The notes below the pieces were generated by a model. It was not told where the DNA came from. It was given only the letters and a program-made list of their open reading frames with translations, and searched no databases. A stretch of DNA of 64,000 nucleotides from Vibrio rhizosphaerae (lineage in GTDB: Bacteria > Pseudomonadota > Gammaproteobacteria > Enterobacterales > Vibrionaceae): assembly GCF_024347095.1 (NCBI RefSeq), contig NZ_AP024904.1:248001-312000 (forward strand). The letters run 5' to 3'. Positions within the stretch are counted from its first letter, which is position 1; each line of letters begins with the position of its first letter. Position numbers and translations under genes: made by a program. This document shows positions 19,230-30,140 of the stretch, one piece after another.

Positions 19230-20114
19230 TCATAAGATTCGTTGTTTAATCATGTTCTGAATCTGTGCAATATCCGTTTGACTAAAGTGCACCGGGTAGC
19301 GGCTGTCACCGACAGGCTCACCGAGCAGATTTAACGTTTGTTTGACGACCGCCGGCGCGAATGCAATGGGATATAAGTTACTTCTTAGATCGTTGATTAC
19401 CTCCTGAGCTTTGGTTGCGGAAGCGAGGTCATGATTGACCCAGCCCTGATAAACCTGATTGACCAAATCGGGAACGATGTTGGCAATCCCGGAGACACAA
19501 CCGACGGCACCATGCTGGTAACCGGTCAGGATCAGTGAATCCGGGCCTGTCATGACATCAAACTGGTCATGGTGTTGAGCGACGTCCAAAAATCCGGACA
19601 AACTGTCATGACTACCGGCACTGTCTTTAATCCCGTAGATGTTGGGATGCATCGCAAGCTGATCGGCCACCGCCGGTGAAATCGTGTTGCCGGTCCGGGC
19701 CGGAATATTGTAGAGGTAGACCGGGATGGTTAATTGATCCGCAATGGCCGTGAAATAGTCGATCAATTCCTGATCACGCAAGGCGCAGAACCAAGGGGTA
19801 ATCACCGAAACCGCTTGTACGCCTGAATCCTGAATCGCCCGCCCATGAGCCAGTGTTTGTTGCAGGGTCAACTCTCCGATATGGCTGACAACATTCACCC
19901 GTCCGGCAGCGTGTGCTAAACAGATTTCGGTAACACGCCGTTTTTCCGCATCACTGAGGACAAAAAATTCCCCATTGGTACCGTTACAGAAGATGTTGTT
20001 ACCCGCTTGAATTTGCCGTTCAACCTGATTTTTTAATTCGGTTTCGTTGAGTTCTCCCCGTTGATCAAACGGAGTGACAATTGCCGCATAGGGTCCTCTC
20101 AGTGCTTCGCTCAT
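19230..20114 (-). CDS. DapA/NanA-family class I aldolase or lyase
   Basis: A 294-residue TIM-barrel enzyme of the dihydrodipicolinate synthase / N-acetylneuraminate lyase family. The Schiff-base lysine is K163 in GIKDSAG, the catalytic tyrosine is Y135 in VYLYN, and R140 in YNIPARTG matches the carboxylate-binding arginine of DHDPS. The phosphate/carboxylate loop reads GTNGEF. Genome context rules against lysine synthesis: it sits 8 bases after an Fe-ADH gene and ahead of a TRAP transporter. A retro-aldol split of a 2-keto-3-deoxy sugar acid to pyruvate and an aldehyde is likely but inferred. Confidence 0.87.
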   Translation of the reverse strand: MSEALRGPYAAIVTPFDQRGELNETELKNQVERQIQAGNNIFCNGTNGEFFVLSDAEKRRVTEICLAHAAGRVNVVSHIGELTLQQTLAHGRAIQDSGVQAVSVITPWFCALRDQELIDYFTAIADQLTIPVYLYNIPARTGNTISPAVADQLAMHPNIYGIKDSAGSHDSLSGFLDVAQHHDQFDVMTGPDSLILTGYQHGAVGCVSGIANIVPDLVNQVYQGWVNHDLASATKAQEVINDLRSNLYPIAFAPAVVKQTLNLLGEPVGDSRYPVHFSQTDIAQIQNMIKQRIL

Positions 20115-20122
20115 AATTTTCC

Positions 20123-21262
20123 TTATTCGTAGATGCTGTGATAAATCGCCAAAACTTGCTGTTCTGTGATTGGCACGGGTGAGTTGTTGATCAGCCGGGT
20201 GACTGCCATCGCATTGCGGGCCAGCTCGGGTAATTGTGCTGATTCGATCCCAATGTCTTTCAGACGGGTCGGCAACCCGAGTTGGTTGACCATACTTTCC
20301 AGATAGTCAATCAGAGCATGGGCTTTTTGGCCCACGGTCAGCGCTGGATCGGCATCCGGCAGCAATGCGTAAACCTGCGCCAGTTTCTCTTGGCAGGGGT
20401 CGCAGATGAATTTCATACAGGGCACCAGCAGCAGTGAGTTGGCGAGTCCGTGCGGAATCCGGTATTTGCCGCCCAGCGGGTAAGAGAGGGCATGGACCAG
20501 ATGGGTGCCGGCGTGAAAAATGGATGCTCCGCCAAAATAAGAAGCCCACAGCAGATTGAGCCGGACCCCGAGATCGTCGGGGGAGGTGATGACTTGTTCG
20601 ATATGGGTAAAGAATTTCTGCATACCAATCATGGCGTAGTTGTCACCGACCGGGTTGGAGACACTGGCCGTAAAGCATTCAATCAGGTGACACAATGCAT
20701 CGACGGAGGTAGAGGCCGTAATATGCGCGGGCATTGATGTGGTCAGAGCCGGGGCCAGTAACACATAATCCGGTAACAGAATCGGCGCAATAATTCCCAC
20801 TTTGGTTGCTTTGTCGGGAATCGCCACAATGGCATTCGGCGTGGCTTCTGCCCCGGTTCCCGCAGTGGTTGGGATCAAAACTAAGGCTGAGCGTTCGAGC
20901 GGCTTTTCACCGGCCAAGAGTCGGGTAAACTGCTCGACGCGCGCTGAATCTTGGGTTTTCGCGAATACGGCAATCAGTTTACTGACGTCTAAGACACTGC
21001 CGCCCCCGATGCCAACCACACAACTGATGGTTTGCGGTAGCTGCCGGATTAACTGTAAAACATCTGCTTCTCTCGGTTCCGCCGGTAAATCGTCAATCAG
21101 CGTCAGACGTTCGCAGTTTGCACTGAGCTGTTCAATCAATTGTCTGACCTGAGGCAGTGCGCTGACGTTGGCGTCGGTCGCCAGCAGAATGTCCTGATGT
21201 GAGCGAGTGATGTCTAAGATTTGGTCGATCTCACCACTCAGCACGGTCGTGAAAATGTGCAT
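20123..21262 (-). CDS. Iron-containing alcohol dehydrogenase
   Basis: A 379-residue group III alcohol dehydrogenase. It shows the NAD-binding GIGGGSVLDVSK near residue 85 and PTTAGTGAEA near 130. Metal ligands are visible in SVDALCHLIECF (Asp, His) and in HAGTHLVHALSYPLGGKYRIPHG split around residue 255 (two His). First gene of the minus-strand operon. It may reduce the aldehyde released by the adjacent lyase or oxidise a polyol. I start at ATG 21262, preceded by AAGGGTGA; an ATG at 21295 would add 11 residues without a ribosome-binding site. Confidence 0.88.
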   Translation of the reverse strand: MHIFTTVLSGEIDQILDITRSHQDILLATDANVSALPQVRQLIEQLSANCERLTLIDDLPAEPREADVLQLIRQLPQTISCVVGIGGGSVLDVSKLIAVFAKTQDSARVEQFTRLLAGEKPLERSALVLIPTTAGTGAEATPNAIVAIPDKATKVGIIAPILLPDYVLLAPALTTSMPAHITASTSVDALCHLIECFTASVSNPVGDNYAMIGMQKFFTHIEQVITSPDDLGVRLNLLWASYFGGASIFHAGTHLVHALSYPLGGKYRIPHGLANSLLLVPCMKFICDPCQEKLAQVYALLPDADPALTVGQKAHALIDYLESMVNQLGLPTRLKDIGIESAQLPELARNAMAVTRLINNSPVPITEQQVLAIYHSIYE

Positions 21263-21363
21263 AGCATTCACCCTTTCAGTTTTGATTCCATTCAATCATT
21301 TGGTTAATTTCAGTCATCAAGATAGCTTATCTATTCGTTTTTTTGCTTGATCTCGATCTCATA

Positions 21364-21421
21364 TAATCAAAATGATTAAAAATAATCAAAAATGTCTTTC
21401 TGATACGATTTTTTTTGATTA
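21364..21421. promoter_or_regulatory. Three TAATCAAAA sites in the divergent promoter
   Basis: TAATCAAAA occurs at 21364-21372 and 21383-21391, two direct copies 19 bp apart, and its reverse complement TTTTGATTA at 21413-21421. They lie in the roughly 195-bp region between the Fe-ADH and kinase starts. The spacing of about two helical turns and the clustering in a divergent promoter suggest binding sites for the DeoR-family repressor encoded at the end of the plus-strand operon. This is inference from arrangement. Confidence 0.5.
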
Positions 21422-21456
21422 ATATGAATAAAAACGATAAGAGGATAACCACAGAT

Positions 21457-22821
21457 ATGTTGAATCAATGCTGCACGGATTTGCCGACGTTTATCGTGTC
21501 CGATGATTTTACCGGAGCCAATGATATGGGTGCCGGGCTTGCCAGCCTTGGTGTGCCGGTCTCGGTCATTCTTGATGCATCGTCGCGAACCGTCGTCGCG
21601 CCGGATACCACCGCGATTCTGTGCTCCGATAGCCGCGATGACACGCCTGCGGTTGCCGGTGACAAGTTGCAGCAATTGATCCGCTGTTATCCTGAAGTGG
21701 TTCGACAGAAAGTCTGTCTTAAGAAAGTGGATTCGACATTGCGGGGCAACCTCGGCGCTGAAATAGCTCAGTTCGTCGGGACATATTTTCCGCTGGCAAT
21801 TGTCGCGATAGGTGCCCCGCAAGCGGGACGCAGAACGACAAATGGTCATTGTTATGTGCATGATCGGCTGTTGACGACGACTGAATATGCTTCTGATCCC
21901 AAATCTCCGGTTCAGTCATCCCGCATTCAAACGCTGCTTGAATCACAGTGTGATTTAGTCACTCGGGAACTGTTTCTCGACCATGTCCGTGCCCCGGCTT
22001 TATCTCAGACGATGACTACGTTGCATCAGGCCGGTGCTCAGATTGTGGTGTGTGACGTTGAACGGGCTGGTGATTTACAGGCGATCTATCAGGCTGCGAT
22101 GCAACTGAATCATCCTGTGCTGGTGGTAACGACAGGGGAAATGGTCAGTGCCATCTGCATGACCGATGACCTCACAGCAAATGTCCATCCACTGACACCA
22201 CCGATCAGGCAACATCAGGGGGCATCCCCGTTATTGGGTGTGATTGGCTCTATGAGTCAGGTCACGCTGGAACAGGTAGAGCGGGTGGTCGCTCATGAGA
22301 GGGTAACCGTTCTCGATATTGATTTGCCACAACTGCTCGGTGCGGAAAGTGACACATACCTGCGTATGCTGAGTCGGTCGGTCTCCGATTGTCTGAGTCA
22401 GCACCGGCACTGCTTGCTGCGCAGTTGCCAAGATAAAACGCAAAGGCACGACATTGAGGCGCTGTGTCAGACGTTGCATCTCTCCCGCCATCAACTCGGT
22501 AACCGAATCAAACATGGCTTGGCGCAGGTGGCACGTCTGGTGATGCAACCGGATGGGGCTGTGGTAAAGCCCGGGGCGTTATTTCTGTGCGGGGGCGATA
22601 TTGCGTTGGCGGTGTGCCGGGCTTTAGGCGCGACGCAATTTGAATTACAGGGGCGTGTCGCCCGATGCTTGTCTTGTGGCACGTTATCTTTTGCCGCGTC
22701 AGCCGCCCGGCCTGAACCGGCAATACCGGTGTTTACCAAAGCCGGGGGATTCGGGACGCCAGACAGCTTGTTGCAACTGATTACTTTTTTACAACCGAAT
22801 CAATCATTGGAATCAATTTAG
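21457..22821 (+). CDS. DUF1537 four-carbon acid sugar kinase (DtnK/DenK-like)
   Basis: A roughly 454-residue kinase of the DUF1537 family, shown in other bacteria to phosphorylate D-threonate, D-erythronate or related acids at the 4-position using ATP. The substrate motif SDDFTGANDMG (about residues 15-25), KKVDSTLRGN near 93 and a C-terminal GGDIALAVCRALG nucleotide-site segment near 395 are clear. The next gene is a PdxA2 homologue, the usual partner. The start is uncertain: ATG 21457 follows AAGAGGATAA at long spacing, and ATG 21424 would add 11 residues. Which four-carbon acid is used cannot be told here. Confidence 0.85.
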   Translation: MLNQCCTDLPTFIVSDDFTGANDMGAGLASLGVPVSVILDASSRTVVAPDTTAILCSDSRDDTPAVAGDKLQQLIRCYPEVVRQKVCLKKVDSTLRGNLGAEIAQFVGTYFPLAIVAIGAPQAGRRTTNGHCYVHDRLLTTTEYASDPKSPVQSSRIQTLLESQCDLVTRELFLDHVRAPALSQTMTTLHQAGAQIVVCDVERAGDLQAIYQAAMQLNHPVLVVTTGEMVSAICMTDDLTANVHPLTPPIRQHQGASPLLGVIGSMSQVTLEQVERVVAHERVTVLDIDLPQLLGAESDTYLRMLSRSVSDCLSQHRHCLLRSCQDKTQRHDIEALCQTLHLSRHQLGNRIKHGLAQVARLVMQPDGAVVKPGALFLCGGDIALAVCRALGATQFELQGRVARCLSCGTLSFAASAARPEPAIPVFTKAGGFGTPDSLLQLITFLQPNQSLESI

Positions 22822-22845
22822 TTTTTATCGATAAGAGGATCAATC

Positions 22846-23832
22846 ATGAACGGTATCATTGGCATTACTATGGGCGACCCGGCAGGGATCGGCCCGGAAA
22901 TCATTATGAAGGCGCTGGCAGCACCGTCACTGTCTGGTCGTCCGTGTGTGGTGGTCGGCAGTGCAGATATTTTACGGTTAGTGCTGGAGAAAGGCTTGTG
23001 CCCGGCCGTTGACATACACCCCATCACACAGGTCGCAGATGCGAATTTCGCACCGGATGTCGTCAATGTGATTGATTTACCATTGACGGACCCGGATAGG
23101 TTCCGCTTTGGTGAAGTTCAGGCACAGGCAGGTGATCTTGCTTATCGCTGTATTAAAAAGGCAACGGAACTGGCGATGAATGGTGAGATCTCTGCTGTGG
23201 CAACGGCACCATTAAATAAAGAAGCTCTGCATCTGGCCGGTCATCACTATCCGGGTCATACCGAGTTACTCGCGCACTTAACCGAGACCAAAGATTTTGC
23301 CATGGTGCTCTATACCGACACCCTGAAAGTCATTCATGTGACCACCCATATTGCGCTGTTGGACTTCCTGAAAAATCTCAGTCAGGAGCGCGTGGCTACC
23401 GTGATCGGCATTGCGGATACCTTCATGAAAAAAGCTGGTTTCGAGCAGCCACGCATTGCGGTTGCCGGGGTCAACCCTCATGCCGGTGAAAATGGTCTGT
23501 TTGGTCAGGAAGAGAATACGATTCTCAATCCGGTGATTCAAACCATGCAGGCTCAGGGGTTGCATGTATTTGGTCCGTGTCCGCCGGATACTGTCTTTTT
23601 GCAGGCCAAGCAAGGGCAGTATGATATTGTGGTGGCCATGTATCATGACCAAGGACACATTCCACTGAAACTGATGGGTTTTTATGATGGCGTTAATATC
23701 ACTGCTGGATTACCATTCTTCAGAACATCCGCAGACCACGGGACCGCATTTGACATTGCATGGACCGGAAAAGCGAATCCAGAAAGTATGATCACCTCAG
23801 TTGAGCTAGCAGTGAAATTAAGCAATATATGA
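22846..23832 (+). CDS. pdxA2: 4-phospho-D-threonate/erythronate 3-dehydrogenase, PdxA2
   Basis: A 328-residue PdxA-family dehydrogenase. The N-terminus IGITMGDPAGIGPEI, the mid-protein HYPGHTELLAHLT with a metal-ligand His, VTTHIAL near 165, and AMYHDQGHIPLKLMGF near 265 are family hallmarks. Paired with a DUF1537 kinase it is expected to oxidise the 4-phosphorylated acid, which then decarboxylates to dihydroxyacetone phosphate, rather than make pyridoxine. AAGAGGA precedes the ATG by 7 bases. Its stop overlaps the regulator's start as ATGA. Confidence 0.9.
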   Translation: MNGIIGITMGDPAGIGPEIIMKALAAPSLSGRPCVVVGSADILRLVLEKGLCPAVDIHPITQVADANFAPDVVNVIDLPLTDPDRFRFGEVQAQAGDLAYRCIKKATELAMNGEISAVATAPLNKEALHLAGHHYPGHTELLAHLTETKDFAMVLYTDTLKVIHVTTHIALLDFLKNLSQERVATVIGIADTFMKKAGFEQPRIAVAGVNPHAGENGLFGQEENTILNPVIQTMQAQGLHVFGPCPPDTVFLQAKQGQYDIVVAMYHDQGHIPLKLMGFYDGVNITAGLPFFRTSADHGTAFDIAWTGKANPESMITSVELAVKLSNI

Positions 23833-24587
23833 AAAATCAGTATCGGGTTGAAAAAATAGTTGAGTATTTAACGGTTCATAATTTAGCGACGGTTGAAGAC
23901 TTGGTCAAAGTGGTCAACGTTTCGCCAGCGACCATCCGTCGTGATCTGGTGAAACTGGACGAACAAGGCGTGATCACCCGGACCCATGGCGGGGTTTCGC
24001 TCAATCGGTTTGTCGCTTCACAGCCGACAACCAATGAAAAAATGATGCTCAATCCCCGTGAAAAAAACCTGATTGCTGAAGCCGCAGCAGATTTAGTCAG
24101 TCCCGGCGATTCTGTTGTGCTGGATGCCGGGACGACTTCAATGGCGTTGGCAAAACATTTTATCGATATTCCGTTGCGGGTGATTACGGTTGATCTGCAT
24201 ATCGCCTTGTTTCTTTCCCAGTATAAGCAGATCGAAGTGATTGTGGCGGGGGGAAAAGTGGATGACAGCAGTCAGTCAACGGTCGGGGAACATTGTCGTT
24301 CTTTATTGCGATCGATTAACCCGGACATCGCTTTTATTACTTGTAATTCATGGAGTATCGAGCGGGGGATAACCACACCCACGGAAGAGAAAACCATTCT
24401 TAAACGCGATTTGATCGCCAATGCCGATAAAAAAGTCATGATCGCCGACAGTAGTAAATACGGGAAGTATTCGCTGTTTAAAGTGTGTGATTTACATGAC
24501 ATCGATATGATTATTTCTGATCGGCATCTGAGTGATGAAGTCCAGTCTCAAATGGCTCTGAACGGGCTGCCCCACATTCTGGTGTAA
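23829..24587 (+). CDS. DeoR-family transcriptional regulator of the sugar-acid cluster
   Basis: A 252-residue repressor-type regulator. The N-terminal DeoR helix-turn-helix covers residues about 5-60, with VSPATIRRDLVKLDEQGVI and the adjacent THGG. The C-terminal sugar-phosphate sensor domain includes DAGTTSMALAKH near residue 100 and VAGGKVD near 140. Translation is coupled to pdxA2 by a 4-base overlap, so it is probably autoregulated. The effector is presumably a phosphorylated intermediate of this pathway. Likely controls both divergent operons. Confidence 0.9.
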   Translation: MKNQYRVEKIVEYLTVHNLATVEDLVKVVNVSPATIRRDLVKLDEQGVITRTHGGVSLNRFVASQPTTNEKMMLNPREKNLIAEAAADLVSPGDSVVLDAGTTSMALAKHFIDIPLRVITVDLHIALFLSQYKQIEVIVAGGKVDDSSQSTVGEHCRSLLRSINPDIAFITCNSWSIERGITTPTEEKTILKRDLIANADKKVMIADSSKYGKYSLFKVCDLHDIDMIISDRHLSDEVQSQMALNGLPHILV

Positions 24588-24595
24588 TCTCATCT

Positions 24596-24628
24596 CAACG
24601 GAAAGGCGATACTGCGGCCTTTCCGTTG
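24596..24628 (+). terminator. Hairpin after the DeoR gene
   Basis: A 12-bp perfect stem CAACGGAAAGGC / GCCTTTCCGTTG with a 9-nt loop starts 9 bases after the stop. The T-tail is poor. It lies between convergent genes. The remaining 120 bases up to the expansin stop hold no gene that I can support. Confidence 0.65.
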
Positions 24629-24748
24629 TGGTGTGCGGTACTTTTGGACTCAATCACGTTGTGAACGACGACTTTGGGCAAATTGTCATCTTCGATTAAG
24701 TCCATTTCACCACCCAGATTTCACCACCAAGCTGAATGAGGACTTGGA

Positions 24749-25426
24749 CTAGTGGTGTGTTGGCAGCTGCATTGCTGTATCGATCTCTGAATCCAGAATT
24801 AAAGGCACAGATTTAACTTCAACGGTTTGTCCCCAAAAGTCAGTGACACGGAAGTCATAAGGACCAACACCAAAGCCATCGTTTTTGAGGAAATAGTTGT
24901 AAGGTTTGCGTTCTAGTGGCGTGTAGTCATTGCCTGAGCCGGAAATGCGATACGCGACGGCTGTGATAGGGTATTTGTGATCACGCACTTGGATCGCGGT
25001 CCACCATTGACTCGAGCCGCCTTTAAAGTGCAGCTTCATGTTACCTGCGCGTTCATTTTCAACGTACTTCCATGAAATTGGAATTCGGCCCGCTTGCAGC
25101 GGGGAAATTTCAGCAAAGGCATCCTGATCCAGATCGACATCGCCTTTCTTACATTCAGGACACTGATCATCAATGCGTACGGTGACGGTTTGGTTGGTAT
25201 TCAGGTTGGTGACTTCAATGACGGCACCACAGGCAGCAGAACCGTTATAGTCAACCGCATTCATCGCTGCGGTATAGATGCTGTCATCCGGTTTGGGGAA
25301 GCTACAATTACCGCCACCGCCGTAACCATAGAAGGTACCTTCCCCCGTATGGGTCGATGTATCTGCAAAACTGGAACCGCAGAGTACAACGCCCATGATA
25401 AACAATAGATTAGATGTTTTTTGCAT
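24749..25426 (-). CDS. Secreted bacterial expansin (EXLX1-like)
   Basis: A 225-residue protein with a signal peptide (residues 1 to about 21, ending SSFA). Domain 1 is a double-psi beta-barrel with GEGTFYGYGGGGNCSF, DYNGSAACGAV and RIDDQCPECKKGDVDLD, where the Asp and Cys pattern matches bacterial expansins. Domain 2 (from about residue 125) resembles the CBM63 cellulose-binding domain, with aromatic residues in SSQWWTAIQVRDH. Expansins loosen plant or cellulosic cell-wall networks without hydrolysis. The gene stands alone and is an unusual possession for a Vibrio, suggesting contact with plant or algal material and possible transfer. Confidence 0.88.
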   Translation of the reverse strand: MQKTSNLLFIMGVVLCGSSFADTSTHTGEGTFYGYGGGGNCSFPKPDDSIYTAAMNAVDYNGSAACGAVIEVTNLNTNQTVTVRIDDQCPECKKGDVDLDQDAFAEISPLQAGRIPISWKYVENERAGNMKLHFKGGSSQWWTAIQVRDHKYPITAVAYRISGSGNDYTPLERKPYNYFLKNDGFGVGPYDFRVTDFWGQTVEVKSVPLILDSEIDTAMQLPTHH

Positions 25427-25667
25427 AAAAGCCTCACTGTACGTTGAATAAACACAAGTAAATCTTGGTTACAAGAAATCAGTTAAGCATTCTAATGCAT
25501 ATTTAAGACATAAATGTGTCGCTGCGGTCAATTATTCTGAAAAATAATGCCTGTGATCAACGGATCATTGTGCGACATATTTCCGGGAGACCATGTTATA
25601 CCGGATGTATGATTAACTTTATAGGTTGGTCATATTGATCGTGTCTGTACGATGGGAAGGAATCCAG

Positions 25668-26204
25668 ATGAATCTGAAACATGATTTTGAGTTATTCGCT
25701 GCTTACAACCAACGCATGAATATACAAATCTATCAAGCTGCGCAACGACTTTCGGCAACAGAAGTGCAGCGAGATCGGGGAGCTTTCTTTGGCTCTATTA
25801 TTGGGACGCTGAATCATATATGTGTTGCTGATATTCTCTGGTTGCAACGTTTTGCGACGCATCCGTCTTGCATCAGTGTACTGCGAGCGGTGGCAGATTT
25901 GCCCCGTCCGACTGGCCTTGATCAGATTCTCTTTGAGGATTTGGGCCATTTATCTGAACGGCGAATCTGGTTAGATCAGCAGATCATCAACTGGATAAGT
26001 GAATTGAATGATAAAGACTTGGTCTCTGCACTCTCTTATTCCAACAGCAAAGGGATTGCTGCAAATAAACGTTTCTCAAGTTTGATATGTCACTTTTTTA
26101 ATCATCAGACACACCATCGGGGGCAGGTCTCGACGCTACTGTCACAAGCCGGTGTGGACATTGGTGTCACCGATTTATTGGTTCAAATCCCAGAAGAGAT
26201 TTAA
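25668..26204 (+). CDS. DinB-fold putative metal-dependent protein
   Basis: A 178-residue four-helix DinB/YfiT-like protein. The family's three metal-ligand histidines can be placed as the His in TLNHICVADILW (about residue 48) and two in FFNHQTHHRGQ (about 146-150). Members include thiol transferases and damage-inducible proteins; the reaction here is unknown. GGAAGGAA precedes ATG 25668; the frame reaching 25626 has no supporting site. Monocistronic. Confidence 0.82.
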   Translation: MNLKHDFELFAAYNQRMNIQIYQAAQRLSATEVQRDRGAFFGSIIGTLNHICVADILWLQRFATHPSCISVLRAVADLPRPTGLDQILFEDLGHLSERRIWLDQQIINWISELNDKDLVSALSYSNSKGIAANKRFSSLICHFFNHQTHHRGQVSTLLSQAGVDIGVTDLLVQIPEEI

Positions 26205-26411
26205 GTCTCGTTTGTGAGTGCTATGTGACGTCTTATCATGCTCATTCGTGGTGACCCGCACCTAGAAAACTGTGGCTCCGTTAGCTACCGTCATGGCATA
26301 AAAGTATAAAATCAGGTCAGATTTTCATAATCTTTTTGCTGTTGACTGGCTTACGCTAGGAGCATCAGAGAAGTTTGTACCGAAATAATTTTACACAAGG
26401 ATTCCGTGTTG

Positions 26412-27467
26412 ATGATTATTTTCCGTCCCGCTCAATTGAGTGATATCCAACAAATCGAACGTCTGGCCTATGAAAGCGGCCCGATGGTTTATACCTTGCC
26501 TGCACAACGTTCTCATCTGATCAAAAAAGTGGAACAGTCGATTGATTCATTTCGGCAGGCGGTATTCTCTCCCGGGGAGGAGCGTTATTTCTTTGTGCTG
26601 GAAGAGACCCTGACCGGGCAAATTCTCGGCACCGGGGCTATCAACGCACTGGCCGGATATCAGGAACCCTTTTATGCGCTGCGGAATGATATTCTGATTC
26701 ACTCTTCCCGTGAGCTGAAAGTCCATAGCCGTATTCACGCCCTGACCATGACCCATGATCTCAGTGATCACTCTCAGCTGTGCTCTTTTTATATCATTCC
26801 GTCTCTCAGAGAGAGTCTCTACCCGGCCTTAATTACGCTGGGGCGACTACTGTTTATGTCGATTCATCCTGAGCGCTTCACGACCGACTGGCTGGCGGTG
26901 ATTCCGGGGGTGGCCGATGAAAAGGGTCGCGCTCCGTTTTGGGAGCATGTCGGCAGAAAGTTTTTCCGCATCGATTACAACCAGGTGGAATACTACAACG
27001 GGACCCGGGACAAAACCTTTATTGCCGAGTTGATGCCGCATCATCCGTTGTATGTGCCTTTGATTCATGAAGAAGCACAAGCGGTGATGGGGCAGGTGCA
27101 TCCTGATGCGGCATTGCAATGCGGCTTGTTGAGTGGGCAGGGGTTTGAGCCGGATAAATATGTCGAAATTTTTGATGCCGGTCCTATTCTGACGGCAAAC
27201 CGTAATACCCTTGATATCTGGCAGCATCATAAATTGTGCCGGGTCAAAGTGGTTGAGACGCTCCCTCAGCGACGCAAATATTTAATCGGTATCAGTGATG
27301 AGACCGACTTTCGTGCCGTGATGGGAGAAGGCTGGCTGGAAGGTTCGACGCTGTTGCTGATGCCGCAAACGTTGCAGGCATTCGCCGCCAATCCTCACCA
27401 TAAGATTGAGACCGACAGACAGTTCTGGTGTTTTCCCGTCAGTGACCAGACTGAAACTTGTCTATAG
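26412..27467 (+). CDS. aruF: Arginine N-succinyltransferase, alpha subunit (AruF-like)
   Basis: Transfers succinyl from succinyl-CoA to arginine, the first step of the arginine succinyltransferase catabolic pathway. The roughly 351-residue protein belongs to the AstA/AruF/AruG family: FRPAQLSDIQQIERLA at the N-terminus, YNGTRDKTFIAELMP near 200 and EIFDAGP near 255. The following gene is a paralogue, so the enzyme should be a heteromer as in Pseudomonas aeruginosa rather than the single AstA of enterics. ATG 26412 is 10 bases after AAGGA; TTG 26409 or GTG 26406 are alternatives. Confidence 0.85.
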   Translation: MIIFRPAQLSDIQQIERLAYESGPMVYTLPAQRSHLIKKVEQSIDSFRQAVFSPGEERYFFVLEETLTGQILGTGAINALAGYQEPFYALRNDILIHSSRELKVHSRIHALTMTHDLSDHSQLCSFYIIPSLRESLYPALITLGRLLFMSIHPERFTTDWLAVIPGVADEKGRAPFWEHVGRKFFRIDYNQVEYYNGTRDKTFIAELMPHHPLYVPLIHEEAQAVMGQVHPDAALQCGLLSGQGFEPDKYVEIFDAGPILTANRNTLDIWQHHKLCRVKVVETLPQRRKYLIGISDETDFRAVMGEGWLEGSTLLLMPQTLQAFAANPHHKIETDRQFWCFPVSDQTETCL

Positions 27468-27530
27468 TGAACATAAATCGTGACTGAACGTCGATGATTC
27501 GTGAACATAAACCATTCAGGGATAATGAAA

Positions 27531-30055
<2,525 letters not shown>

Positions 30056-30056
30056 G

Positions 30057-30118
30057 CTGTTGTTGAAAGAACTGTTGTTGAAACGACTGTTGTTGAAAGG
30101 AATGTGTTGTTGAAGGGA
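30057..30118 (+). repeat. 15-bp tandem repeats between astD and astB
   Basis: Three near-identical 15-bp units, CTGTTGTTGAAAGAA, CTGTTGTTGAAACGA and CTGTTGTTGAAAGGA, are followed by an imperfect fourth. They fill the 85-base gap between astD and astB just before the astB ribosome-binding site. Because 15 is a multiple of three they also read as Leu-Leu-Leu-Lys repeats in one frame, but no start or stop arrangement supports a gene. Confidence 0.85.
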
Positions 30119-30140
30119 ACGTGGTGAAGGAGAAATGGAA

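Noticed and set aside
24640..24748. Minus-strand run reading LGGEIWVVKWT after the expansin, reminiscent of a carbohydrate-binding module end
   Set aside because: Only about 15 residues in a frame different from the expansin, whose own length is complete; too short to support.
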